Made by a program: the position numbers and the translations under genes
Shown: positions 1 through 9,490 of the stretch, piece by piece
Layout of the letters: every line of letters starts with the position of its first letter
Position numbering within the stretch: position 1 is the stretch's first letter
Source: CAWFSE01 sp963697565
GTDB taxonomy: Bacteria; Actinomycetota; Actinomycetes; CAVWCF01
Direction of reading: 5' to 3'
Assembly (NCBI GenBank): GCA_963697565.1
Contig: CAVOOM010000007.1
Span: 620,001 to 684,000 of the forward strand
DNA length: 64,000 nt
The notes under the pieces: model-generated
Told to the model about the DNA's origin: nothing
What the model saw: only the letters and a program-made list of their open reading frames with translations
The model's database searches: none

Positions 1-591
1 GGCACCGGCGTCCGGATCGCCGCCGACGGCGAGATCATGCTGAGCGGCGCGCACATCTTCCAGGGCTACTGGAACAACGAGGCCGCGACCGCCGAGGCGA
101 TCGAGGGCGGCTGGTTCCACACCGGCGACATCGGCGAGATCGACGACGATGGCTTCATCAAGATCACCGGCCGCAAGAAGGAGATCATCGTCACAGCCGG
201 CGGCAAGAACGTCGCCCCCGCCGTGCTGGAGGACCGCCTGCGGGCGCACACCCTGATCAGCCAGTGCATGGTGGTCGGGGACGGCAAGCCGTTCATCGGC
301 TGCCTTGTGACGCTCGACCCCGAGTCGCTGCCCATCTGGCTTGGGATCCATGGCAAGCCCGCCGACCTGACCCCTGCCCAGGCGGCCGAGGACCACGACG
401 TCCTCGCCGAGATCCAGCGGTCGGTCGACGAGGCCAACAAGGCCGTCTCGCACGCGGAGGCGATTAAGAAGTTCAAGATCCTGGCGGTCGACTTCACCGA
501 GGACACCGGCCACCTCACCCCGTCCATGAAGCTCAAGCGCAACATCGTGCTGAAGGACTTCGGCAACGAGGTCGAGGCCCTCTACAGCTGA
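1..591 (+). CDS. long-chain fatty acid--CoA ligase, C-terminal part
   Basis: This is the C-terminal 196 residues of an ATP-dependent acyl-CoA synthetase of the ANL superfamily, which activates fatty acids to acyl-CoA through an acyl-AMP. The gene enters from the left edge, so the start and the AMP-binding core are not visible. The hinge motif is clear: TGDIGEIDDDGFIKITGRKK followed by EIIVTAGGKNVAP. Near the end, TPSMKLKRNIV carries the lysine position expected for the adenylation step. The insert between these motifs and the ALYS ending resemble the FadD15/LC-FACS type of Actinobacteria. Cytoplasmic or membrane-associated. Substrate chain length cannot be judged from this part. Confidence 0.9.
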   Translation, partial: GTGVRIAADGEIMLSGAHIFQGYWNNEAATAEAIEGGWFHTGDIGEIDDDGFIKITGRKKEIIVTAGGKNVAPAVLEDRLRAHTLISQCMVVGDGKPFIGCLVTLDPESLPIWLGIHGKPADLTPAQAAEDHDVLAEIQRSVDEANKAVSHAEAIKKFKILAVDFTEDTGHLTPSMKLKRNIVLKDFGNEVEALYS

Positions 592-631
592 GTCCCCCAC
601 CCGGACCACGAGGCCCCGCGCCCCGGCACGG

Positions 632-637
632 CATCAT
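632..637 (+). promoter_or_regulatory. -10-like hexamer, leaderless start of ABC gene
   Basis: CATCAT lies 6 nt before the ATG at 644, with no Shine-Dalgarno in between. It fits the NANNNT-6/7 nt-start pattern seen at many gene starts in this window. Weak as a single site. Confidence 0.35.
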
Positions 638-643
638 GAGCCC

Positions 644-1350
644 ATGACCGCCGTCGTCGAGGTTCGGGGCCTCACCGTGTCCTTCGGGTCGGTGACGGCC
701 GTGGCGGGCTTCGACCTCACCGTCGCCAACGGCTCGTCGGTGGCGCTCGTGGGCCGCAACGGCGCGGGCAAGTCGACCACCCTGCGCGTCCTAGGCGGTG
801 TCCTCCCGCCAAGCGGCGGGTCGGTGGTCATCGACGGCGAGGACGCCGCCCGCTACCCGGATCGGGTGCGCGCGATCGTCGGCTACTGCCCCGACGTCGG
901 CGGGCTCATCCCACGCGCCACGCCTTGGGAGCACCTCGCGCTCGCCGCGCGCCTCCGCGGACTCGACCCGTCGTGGACCGACCGCGCGACTGATCTACTT
1001 GATCGCTTCGACCTGCTCGCCGCGGCCGACCGGATCACAGCGGGCTTCTCCCATGGCATGGGGCGGCGGATGTCAGTCGTGCTGGCCGCCTTCCACGAGC
1101 CCAAGGTGCTGCTGCTCGACGAGCCCTTCGACGGCGTCGACCCGTTGGGGGTCGAGGCCACCTGGACCTGATCCGGGAACTGCGGGCCACCGGGTCGGCG
1201 GTCTTGGTCTCCACCCACCTGCTCGACCTGGCGGTGCTGGCCTGCGAGGAGGCCGTGGTGCTCCGGCGCGGGCAGGTTGTCGCCGCGGCACCGGCGATCG
1301 AACTGGCCGGACGCGAGGGTGCGGCGCGGTACCGCGAGCTGCTGTCATGA
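644..1350 (+). CDS. ABC transporter ATP-binding protein (one frameshift)
   Basis: ATPase subunit of an ABC-2 type exporter; hydrolyses ATP at the membrane to drive the permease that follows. Walker A is GRNGAGKSTT (about residue 38), the signature region is modified (GFSHGMGRRMSVVLA) and Walker B is KVLLLDEPFDGVD. The reading frame that starts at ATG 644 runs into a stop at 1169, but the H-loop part (VLVSTHLLDLAVLACEE) continues in another frame from about 1160 to the TGA at 1348-1350. A single missing base near 1160 explains this. The ATG of the permease at 1347 overlaps the stop. The substrate is unknown. Confidence 0.72.
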
Positions 1351-2863
1351 GGCAGCCTCAGGGCCAGTTGGCGGCACTGGTGGCCCTGCGCTGGCGGATG
1401 GTGCGCCGACCCTCTGCCCGCCTCGGCGTTAGCGCTGGTAATCGTGGTGCTCCCCGCCTGTGCGTCGTGGCTGCCTGGGCCGTGCGCTCTCTGCCGCGGA
1501 GAGACCGCGTTCGACCTGTCCCTGCTGGGCCCGACGCTCTACTTGGCCTTCGCGGCGCTCGCCGTGCTGGCGCCGCTGAGCGCCGGGGGCGGGAACGAGC
1601 TCTACCCGGCCGAACAACTGGCTGCCTATCCGGTGCGGCCCCGCACCTGGTTCGGGGCTTCGCTGCTGCTCGCGCCTCTCAACCTGGCGTGGGCGACCCA
1701 GGTGGTCGCACTCGCCGCGGTCACGAGCCTGGTCACGGCCGGACCTGCCGGGCCGGTCCCCGGGCATGGCGACCCTCTTCCTCTACGTCGTCGCCGATGA
1801 CCGTCGTGGGCCAGGCCATCGCCTGGACGGTGATCGGGATGCGGGCAACCCGCGCGGGCCGATGGGCGGCCTGGGCCCTCGGCGGGGCCGCGGCCTCTGA
1901 GCTCCTCGCGGTGATCCAGGCCGACGCCGTTCACCGAGGTGCTCGAGTCCTCGCCCACCCAACGCGTGGTGCTCGGGGTCATAGCCGGCAGCCAGGGGCG
2001 ATGGGGGGAGTGGGCCGTCACTGGACTCGCGCTCCTGGCGACGCTGGCCCTTGCCGGCTTCGCCGGCGCGAGGGCAACAGCCTGGGCGCTGCGCCGGCCG
2101 GGCGACGGCGTGCGGTCGCGGGACGGGCGGACCCAGAGCCGCCGGGCGGCCGCCCCGTCAATCGCCGCTGAGCTGCTTGCCGTGGACCGGGCCTCGGTGT
2201 GGCGCTCGGCCAGCCTGCGGCGGGGACTGCTCGTCCTCGGCGATGCTCCCGGGAGTCGTCGCCGCCATCGCCGCCCTGCCGTGGACGTCGCTGGTCCTGG
2301 TCCCCGGCTTGGTCGCCGCCGGCGCCGGCCTGCTCTTCGGGGTCAACGCCTTCTGCCTCGACGGCTCGGGCTCGCTGTGGCTGTCGACGATCCCGGGCTG
2401 GTGGCGGAACGCGTACTGGTCCAAGGTCCGGGTCACCGCCGAGTGCGTCGGCGTGGCCGTCTCCTCGCTCTCACGGCCGGGGCGTCGCGGGCCCCCAGCC
2501 CGGTCACGCGCCACCGAGGTGGTGGCGGTCTTCGCCTCTGGCACAGCCTGCGCGGCCCTCGTGGTGGCCGCCTGCATGCGGCACTCGGTGCGCCGACCGC
2601 ACCGAGCGGACCTCCGCGGGCCACGCGACACGCCCGCCCCGCCCGGCACGATGGCTGTCTACTCGGCCCGGCTGGCGCTCGGGACCACTGGCACCGGGCT
2701 GCTGTTCACCCTGCTGGCGCTGGCCCCCGAGCCGTGGCTTCCCGCGGTCGCCGCCATCCCCTTCGTCGCCCGCGCCGGGCTCTCCCTCAAGGCGACAGAG
2801 CGTGAGTGGGCACAGCGCAGACCACCCGGGCCAGCGATCGTGACGACCGTCGCTACCGGCTGA
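1347..2863 (+). pseudogene. ABC transporter permease, frame-broken
   Basis: Hydrophobic membrane partner of the preceding ATPase. It begins with an ATGA overlap (MRQPQGQLAALVALRWRMVR) and then jumps frame several times: about 1430, 1780, 1930 and 2240. In each frame the recovered segments are hydrophobic and collinear (for example LVLVPGLVAAGAGLLFGVNA near 2300), ending at a TGA at 2861-2863. The layout of about 500 codons suits an ABC-2 exporter permease. With at least four shifts it is either a true pseudogene or a stretch of poor consensus. No substrate can be assigned. Confidence 0.55.
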
Positions 2864-3157
2864 CATAGCGGACGCCGGCACGTCCCCGCAAGGGCTGGCC
2901 GGGCGAATCCTTGCCACCCGAGGTCCACCGTTCGGCCGACGTGGGGACTCGCCCGTGCGGTCCGACCCCGCCGAGGTGCCTCACTTCCGGTCCACCGCGC
3001 GCTAGCCTGCCCAAGGAGCACAAGGCGTGCTCGACCCACGGTCAGCGGGGGCGGCCAGGCGATGCACCGGACAGCACGTTCCGGTGGAGACCTGGAGTTG
3101 TCGCCGGGCGCGGGTTAGATCGTTCACTCAACCGGCCCTAGTACCGATAGAGGAGCC
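2864..3157 (+). other. intergenic region upstream of the Tad operon
   Basis: About 290 nt without a convincing gene. It holds a perfect 7-bp hairpin (CACCGGA 3065-3071 with TCCGGTG 3080-3086) and, just before the CpaB start, the ribosome binding site AGAGGAGCC. The promoter of the Tad operon should lie here, but I cannot point to a strong -35/-10 pair. No known riboswitch core was recognised. Confidence 0.4.
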
Positions 3158-3910
3158 ATGGGACGCCGCACGCTGCTGCTGATCGCCGCAGTTGTCGTTG
3201 CCGCACTTGGGACGGCGTTGATCTTCCTGTACGTCAAGGGGATCAATGACCGCGCCCTTGAGGGGCAGAACCCGGTCTCCGTCTTGGTGGCCACCGCCGA
3301 GATCCCCGCCGGCACCACCGGCGACGCCGCCCAGGCTGCTGGTCTGCTGGAGAAGAAGACCGTCGCTGCGGATTCGGTCGCCCCCGGGGCGCTGAGCGAG
3401 ATCACCCCGGTCGCCAACCTGGTCACGCTCGCGCCCATCTTCCTCGGCCAACAGGTCCTGCAGCAGATGTTCGGTGCCCCAGGGAGCTCGGCAGCTGGTG
3501 TGATTCCCGAGGGCAAGGTGGCCGTGTCCATCCAGCTGGGTGACCCCCAGCGCGCCGCCGCCTTCCTCGACAACCAGCCGGGGACCAACGTGGCGATCTT
3601 CCTCACGTCCGCGCGGCCTGAGGGGCAGCCGAACGCCGGCCAGCAGGCCACCCAGGTGCTGCTGCCGAGCGTCCAGGTCATCGCCACTGGCGGGACCACC
3701 ACGCTGACCGAGACGCAGACCAACCCCGATGGAACCCAGGTGGAGACCGCCTACCCGGTCGCCCTGTTGACGCTCGCGGTGGACCAGGCTCAGGCGCAGA
3801 AGATCATCTTCGCTCAGAGCCAGGGCGAGCTGTACTTCGCCATCCTGACCGACAAGTCCGTGCCGATCGCCCCAGGCGTCGCGGTGGACCCGCAGAACCT
3901 GTTCCAGTGA
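3158..3910 (+). CDS. cpaB: Flp pilus assembly protein CpaB/RcpC
   Basis: 250-residue membrane-anchored periplasmic-side component of a Tad/Flp type IVc pilus machine. One N-terminal membrane segment (about residues 4-26, LLLIAAVVVAALGTALIFLY) is followed by a SAF-like beta domain (VLVATAEIPAGTT...) and a C-terminal beta region ending in PGVAVDPQNLFQ. The ATG at 3158 has a good ribosome binding site (GAGGAG, 6 nt upstream). It is the first gene of the cpaB-cpaE-cpaF-tadB-tadC cluster. The Tad context makes the assignment secure. Confidence 0.85.
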   Translation: MGRRTLLLIAAVVVAALGTALIFLYVKGINDRALEGQNPVSVLVATAEIPAGTTGDAAQAAGLLEKKTVAADSVAPGALSEITPVANLVTLAPIFLGQQVLQQMFGAPGSSAAGVIPEGKVAVSIQLGDPQRAAAFLDNQPGTNVAIFLTSARPEGQPNAGQQATQVLLPSVQVIATGGTTTLTETQTNPDGTQVETAYPVALLTLAVDQAQAQKIIFAQSQGELYFAILTDKSVPIAPGVAVDPQNLFQ

Positions 3911-3943
3911 CCCCGCGAACCTAGGAAGACGGCACCCTTCACC

Positions 3944-5149
3944 ATGACGCTGATCGTCGATCACGACGCGGCCGCGGCCGAGACCCTGCGCTCTGCGTTG
4001 GGCCCCGACTCGCGGCTGGTCACCTCGTTGGACGCGCTCCAGCGTGAGCTCGACGCGGACCCCGCCGCCGATCTGGTGGTCATCGGCCCGACGATCGATC
4101 AGGATTCGGCGCTCGCCTTGGCCGAGCGGATGCGAGTGGCTCGGCCTTGGTTCGGCGTAGTGCTGGTCAGGCGGCGCATCGACACGTCCCTGCTGGCCGA
4201 GTCGCTGCGCGCTGGCGTGCGTGAGGTCGTCGAGGAGCGCGACCTCGCGGGGTTGAACGCCGCCGTGGCGCGCTCACGCGACCTCACCCGGGCCCTCCGC
4301 GACCAAGCAGGCGCTCCAGCGCCAGAGGATGACAAGGAGGGGTCGGGCGTCCTCGTCACTGTCTTCTCCGCCAAGGGGGGCTGCGGCAAGACCACCCTGG
4401 CCACGAACCTGGCCGCCGCGCTGGCCGACCATGGCCGACGCGAGGTGTGCCTGGTGGACCTCGACCTAGCCTTCGGCGACGTCGCGATCGCCCTGCAGCT
4501 CTTCCCTGCGCACACCATCGCTGACGCCGTGCCCTTGGCTGACAGCCTCGACGGGCCCGCCCTGCAGGCCTTGCTGACCCCGCACTCACCGGGGCTCACC
4601 ACGCTGGTGGCTCCCATGGAACCCGAGGGTGGATCCACCGTCACCGCGGCGTTGGTCACCAAGGTGCTCCACCTGCTCAAGCAGCAGTTCGACTACGTCA
4701 TCGTCGACACCCCACCCGCATTCGACGACCAGGTGCTGGCCGCCTTCGACCAGAGCGACCTGGTGGCGCTGATGGCCACGCTTGACATCCCGGCGCTGAA
4801 GAACCTCAAGCTGACGCTGGAGACGCTCGACCTGCTCAACTACCCGCGCGAGCGGTGGCGGGTGGTGCTCAACCGGGCGGACTCCAAGGTGGGCCTCACG
4901 CTCGCTGAGGTCGAGAAGACCATCAAGTCCCCGATCGCCGCCCAGATCCCCTCGTCCCGCGACGTGCCCGCCACGATCAACCGGGGAGTCCCGATCGTCC
5001 TCGACGACGCCAAGCACCCGGTGTCCCTCGCCATCAAGCAGTTCGCCGAGAAGCAGATCGCCACCCAGACCCGGCCGGATGCATCCATCCCGACGGAGCT
5101 GCGCACCGACCGGCGCGGCTTCATGCGCAGGAAGGCCAAGACCCCATGA
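3944..5149 (+). CDS. cpaE: Tad pilus localisation ATPase CpaE/TadZ
   Basis: 401-residue protein with an N-terminal atypical receiver-like domain (about residues 1-115) and a MinD/ParA-type ATPase domain from about residue 130. The deviant Walker A is AKGGCGKTTLATNLA and Walker B is YVIVDTPPAFDD. TadZ/CpaE proteins place the Tad secretion machine in the cell. It lies 33 nt after cpaB and its stop overlaps the ATG of the next gene (ATGA at 5146-5149). Frame intact. Confidence 0.85.
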   Translation: MTLIVDHDAAAAETLRSALGPDSRLVTSLDALQRELDADPAADLVVIGPTIDQDSALALAERMRVARPWFGVVLVRRRIDTSLLAESLRAGVREVVEERDLAGLNAAVARSRDLTRALRDQAGAPAPEDDKEGSGVLVTVFSAKGGCGKTTLATNLAAALADHGRREVCLVDLDLAFGDVAIALQLFPAHTIADAVPLADSLDGPALQALLTPHSPGLTTLVAPMEPEGGSTVTAALVTKVLHLLKQQFDYVIVDTPPAFDDQVLAAFDQSDLVALMATLDIPALKNLKLTLETLDLLNYPRERWRVVLNRADSKVGLTLAEVEKTIKSPIAAQIPSSRDVPATINRGVPIVLDDAKHPVSLAIKQFAEKQIATQTRPDASIPTELRTDRRGFMRRKAKTP

Positions 5150-6544
5150 CCAGCCTTGCCGACCGCCTCGCCCAGGCCAAGAAGTCCCGGGGCGACACCG
5201 ATCCTCCGCCCCCGCGCCAGACAGCCTCGTGACCGGCCAGCCGGCCACCCGCTCCCGCCGGGTCGATGACCCGTTCGGCGACCTCAAGCGACAGGTGCAC
5301 CAGTCGCTCTTGGACACCCTCGGCCCCAAGCTGTACGACTCGCGGCTGACCCAGTCCGAGCTCGAGCAGAAGGTGCGGCTCACGCTGCAAGAGGTGCTGG
5401 CCGCCGAGGACACCCCGCTCACGGTCGCCGACCGAGCGCGCATCGCCCAGGAGATCGCCGACGACATCCTCGGGTACGGCCCGCTGGAGCCGTACCTGCG
5501 CGACACCGACATCACCGAGGTCATGGTCAACGGTCCGACGCGCTCTACGTCGAGCGAGCCGGGCGGATCTACGAGGTGGACGGCCAGTTCAACGACGAGG
5601 CCCACCTCCGCCGCACCATCGACAAGATCGTTGGCCGGGTCGGCCGGCGCGTCGACGAGTCCAGCCCGATGGTCGACGCGCGGCTCCCTGACGGCAGCCG
5701 CGTCAACGCGATCATCCCGCCGCTGGCCATCGACGGCTCGCTGCTGACCATCCGCAAGTTCTCGTCCGACCCCTACCTCGTCGACGACCTGGTCGGCTTC
5801 GGGACGCTGTCGCGCTCGGTGGCGGACTTCCTCGAGCGCTGCGTGCGCGGCAAGCTCAACGTCCTGGTGTCGGGCGGAACGGGCGCCGGCAAGACCACGA
5901 CCCTCAACGTGCTGTCCTCGTTCATCCCCCACGAGGAGCGCATCATCACCATCGAGGACGCAGCCGAGCTGCAGCTCCATCAGGAGCACGTGCTGCGCCT
6001 CGAGGCCCGCCCGCCGAACATCGAGGGCAAGGGCGAGGTCAAGATCCGCGACCTGGTCCGCAACTCGCTGCGTATGCGCCCCGACCGCATCGTGGTCGGC
6101 GAGGTCCGCGACGCCGCTGCCCTCGACATGCTCCAGGCCATGAACACCGGCCACGACGGATCCATCTGCACCGTCCACGCGAACTCCCCGCGCGACGTGC
6201 TCTCCCGCATCGAGACGATGGTGCTCATGGCAGGGATCGACCTGCCGGTCCGGGCGATCCGCGAGCAGGTGAGCAGCGCGATCGACCTGATCGTCCACCA
6301 GGCCCGATTCAAGGACGGAACTCGCCACATCACGCACGTGACCGAGGTGGTCGGCATGGAGGGCGACGTCATCACCCTGCAGGACCTGTTCCTGTTCGAC
6401 CACGGCATGGGCTTCGACGAGGAGAACCGCTCGATCGGCCAGCTCAAGTCCACCGGCCTTCGACCCAAGTTCCTGGACAAGCTCAAGGGCGCCGGCGTCG
6501 AGGTCGACCCCACGATCTTCGCGTTCGAGAAGTTCGGCGCATGA
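5146..6544 (+). CDS. cpaF: Tad pilus secretion ATPase CpaF/TadA (frameshifted)
   Basis: Hexameric PilT/VirB11-like ATPase that powers pilin secretion. Conserved features: KLYDSRLTQSELEQKVR near the N-terminus, Walker A GGTGAGKTTTLN (about 5877), Asp box TIEDAAELQL and His box ICTVHANSPRD. The frame from ATG 5146 (MTSLADRLAQAKKS) stops at 5230-5232; the protein resumes in a second frame, which also offers GTG 5229 as a start. A second break near 5535 (CCG-ACG where CCG-GAC-GCG is expected) looks like one lost G. The remaining sequence is normal to the TGA at 6542-6544, which overlaps the next ATG. Probably functional with two consensus errors. Confidence 0.85.
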
Positions 6545-8503
6545 ACGCCGGCCACGCCCTTCGGGCCGCGGCCGGATCCCTCGCCGGCGCCGCGCTCCTT
6601 GTTCTCGTCGCAGCGGCACCCGCGCTCGCCCAGCCCGAGGGCCGGATCGCCTCGGTGCAGCCGGCCGGCAACGGGCTGGAGATCGTCTTCACCGCCACTG
6701 ACCTGCCAGCCGGGGCCTCGCTTGACCCAGCGTCGGTGCAGGTGAGCATCGACGGAACCTCATTGCCGTCAACCGCCGAGCCGATCACGCAGCCGCAATA
6801 CCACCGTGGCGCGCTCCGCCATGCTGACAATGGACACCAGTGGCTCGATGAAGGGCGAACGTCTTGACTCGGCGAAGGCCGCGGCCAACGCGTTCCTCGA
6901 CAGCGTGCCCGGCGACGTCTCGGTCGGCCTGTTGACGTTCGCGGACACGGCCTCGGTGGTCGTCGCGCCGACCACCGATCGACGCGCCGTCCGCAGCGCC
7001 GTTGACGGGTTGACGGCCACGGGAGCGACCGCCCTCTACGACGCCACCGTGCTCTCGGTGAACTCCCTCGGAGACGCCGCAGTCCGCAGCGTCGTCCTGC
7101 TCAGCGACGGGCAGAACGAAGGCGGCAGCACCACGCTGGAACAGGCTGTCGCGGCCGTGCAGACCTCCGGGGCCACCGTCGATGCCGTGGCCATCGGCAC
7201 CGACCCGGCCCTCGTCGGGCCGCTCCAGGCCATTGCCACCGCCGGCAACGGGACCGTCATCACCAGCACCGACACCGCCCAACTCACTGATGCCTTCACC
7301 CAGGCCGCGGCCACGATCACGAACCAGCTGCTCGTCACCGTCACCCCCGCCGCATCCCAGGCGGGGCTTTCGGGCAATATCGCGGTGAGCGCGAGCGCCG
7401 GGCCGCTGGTCGTCGCGGATAGCGCCTTCGCCACGCTCCCCGATGTCACGGCCCCCGGCGAGGCCGGCGCCGACTACGGCCCGCAGCCCGTCGAAGGGCC
7501 AACGGGGGTGCAGGCCAACGCCAACATCTTCCCGTGGGCCATCGCGCTGCTGTTCGTCGGGCTGGCCATCCTGCTTGCCATCGCGTTCGCCACAGCCGCC
7601 CGCGCGCGACGCAGCACCGTCAAGAGCAGGTTGTCCGTGTACAGCCTCTCTGGACGGCAGCCTGTCAAGGAGACCGAGGTCTCGACCTCGCTCGGTGACA
7701 GCGGCGTCGCGCGGTCGGCGGTCGAACTGGCCGGGCGCGTGGTCGAGAAGCGCGACCTCGAGGGCGTCCTCGGCGGCAAATTGGAGGCGGCAGGACTCCC
7801 GATCAAGGCGGCCGAGTGGCTGCTCATCCACATCGGGATCGCCGTCGGGCTGGCCTTGACCTTGCTGCTTCTGTTTGGCGGCCGGCTTGCCCCTGCGCTC
7901 ATCGGCCTGGCAGTGGGCCTTGTCGGACCGTGGGTGTATCTCGCCCGCAAAGAGCGCAAGCGCACATCGCGGTTCCTCGAGCAGCTGCCCGACACGCTGC
8001 AGTTGATCGCCGGCAGCCTCTCGGCAGGGTACTCAATGCCGCAGGCCGTCGACACCGTGGTGCGCGAAGGACAACCCCCGATGGCGACGGAACTGAACCG
8101 GGCGCTGGTGGAGACCCGCCTCGGCGTACCCATGGAGGACGCCCTTGAGGGGATCGCCGCCCGCATGCGCAGCGAGGACTTCGCCTGGGTCGTCATGGCC
8201 ATCCGGATCCAGCGTGAGGTCGGCGGCAACCTCGCCGAGGTCCTCACCACCGTCGCCGCCACCCTTCGCGAGCGCGAGCGCCTGCGTCGGCAGGTGCAGG
8301 TCCTCTCGGCGGAGGGCCGACTGTCCGCCTGGATCTTGGGCTTGCTGCCCCTGGTCTTCGCCGTCTACCTGATCCTCGTCCGCCCGGAGTACATCTCCCT
8401 GCTCGTCAGCGCACCACTTGGCTGGGTGATGATCATCATGGGGGTAATCCTGCTCATCGCCGGAGTCTTCTGGCTGCGCAAGGCGATCAAGGTGGAGGTG
8501 TAG
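6541..8503 (+). CDS. tadB: VWA domain-TadB fusion protein (one frameshift)
   Basis: Inner-membrane platform protein of the Tad pilus fused to a von Willebrand A domain. Order: signal peptide (LLVLVAAAPALA, about residues 20-32), beta region, VWA domain with an intact MIDAS start (TMDTSGSMKGE, about residue 95) and SDGQNEGG, a linker, a membrane segment (FPWAIALLFVGLAILLAIAF), then a type II secretion F domain with four membrane segments. The first about 85 codons are in a different frame from the rest; the break is near 6795 (PITQPQ / RNTTVARSAM), one extra base. ATGA overlap with cpaF. The VWA module could bind a pilin or surface partner; this is inference. Confidence 0.8.
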
Positions 8504-8506
8504 ACG

Positions 8507-9445
8507 GTGAGCGGCACCCTGCTTCTCTTGCTCGGCCTCATCGGCGTCTTCCTAGCTATCGCCATCGGCCTGTCGACGATCGGTGCCCTCACCTCCGAGC
8601 GCGCCGCGGTGAACCGTTCCCTCGCTGCGGTGGACGCCATCAACTCGGCGCCCACCTCAATGCGCCGCGAGCTCGACCGCCCATTCGGTGAGCGAGTCCT
8701 GGGTCCGACCATGACCCGCTTCACGAGTGTCGGCCGGCGCTTCACACCCGATGAACGCAGCGGCGCGATCCGTCGCAAGTTGGAGCTGGCCGGGAGTCCG
8801 CCTGGGTGGGATGTCGACCGGGTGCTGGCCTTCAAGGTGATCGGCCTGCTTGCCCTGGCCATGCTCGCCTTCCTGGTCGCGCTCGCCTTCGGCGCCCCGA
8901 TCATCACCGTGCTCATCTTGACTGCACTCGCCGGACTGGCTGGCTGGTTCGCGCCCAATCTGGTGCTCTACCAAGCGGCCTACAACCGCTCCGAGCGCAT
9001 CCGACGCGAACTGCCGGACTCTCTAGACCTGCTCAGCATCTCGGTTGAGGCCGGTCTCGGCTTCGATGCAGCGCTCGCGCAGGTCGCCAAGAACACCGAA
9101 GGCCCGCTTGCCGAGGAGTTCTTCCGAGTCCTGCAGGAGATGCAGATAGGCACCGGTCGAAGCGACGCCATGCGCGCCCTCGGCGAGCGGACGGACGTGA
9201 CGGAGCTCAGGGGTTTCGTCACCGCCATGGTTCAGGCAGACGCGTTCGGCATCCCGATCGCCAACGTCCTGCGCGTGCAGGCCCGGGAGATGCGGATCAA
9301 GCGGTCGCAACGGGCTGAGGAGTTGGCGCAGAAGGTCCCTGTAAAGATCCTCTTCCCGCTGATCTTCTGCATCCTGCCTGCCCTCTTCATCGTGATTCTC
9401 GGACCGGCTGCCATCAACATCATCGACGCCTTCACCAACGTGTAA
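8507..9445 (+). CDS. tadC: Tad pilus platform protein TadC
   Basis: 312-residue type II secretion F-domain protein, the second inner-membrane platform subunit of the Tad system. An N-terminal membrane segment (TLLLLLGLIGVFLAIAIGLS) is followed by a pair around residues 105-150, the conserved cytoplasmic helix region (ELPDSLDLLSISVEAGLGFD and the FGIPIANVLRVQA region) and a C-terminal segment (LFPLIFCILPALFIVILGPA). It starts with GTG only 3 nt after the tadB stop, so it is translationally coupled. Frame intact. Confidence 0.85.
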   Translation: MSGTLLLLLGLIGVFLAIAIGLSTIGALTSERAAVNRSLAAVDAINSAPTSMRRELDRPFGERVLGPTMTRFTSVGRRFTPDERSGAIRRKLELAGSPPGWDVDRVLAFKVIGLLALAMLAFLVALAFGAPIITVLILTALAGLAGWFAPNLVLYQAAYNRSERIRRELPDSLDLLSISVEAGLGFDAALAQVAKNTEGPLAEEFFRVLQEMQIGTGRSDAMRALGERTDVTELRGFVTAMVQADAFGIPIANVLRVQAREMRIKRSQRAEELAQKVPVKILFPLIFCILPALFIVILGPAAINIIDAFTNV

Positions 9446-9490
9446 TCGAGATCGCCTGCTTCGTGGCTCTCGACCGGCGACACTGACGCC

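Noticed and set aside
2864..3157. c-di-GMP riboswitch before the pilus operon
   Set aside because: The conserved GEMM blocks could not be found; only a plain hairpin is visible.
5146..6544. Programmed frameshift in cpaF
   Set aside because: No slippery heptamer or downstream stem is apparent, and similar breaks occur in many unrelated genes, so consensus errors are simpler.
4586..6619. 677-codon minus-strand frame opposite cpaE and cpaF
   Set aside because: Antisense shadow of the Tad ATPases, no protein-like composition.
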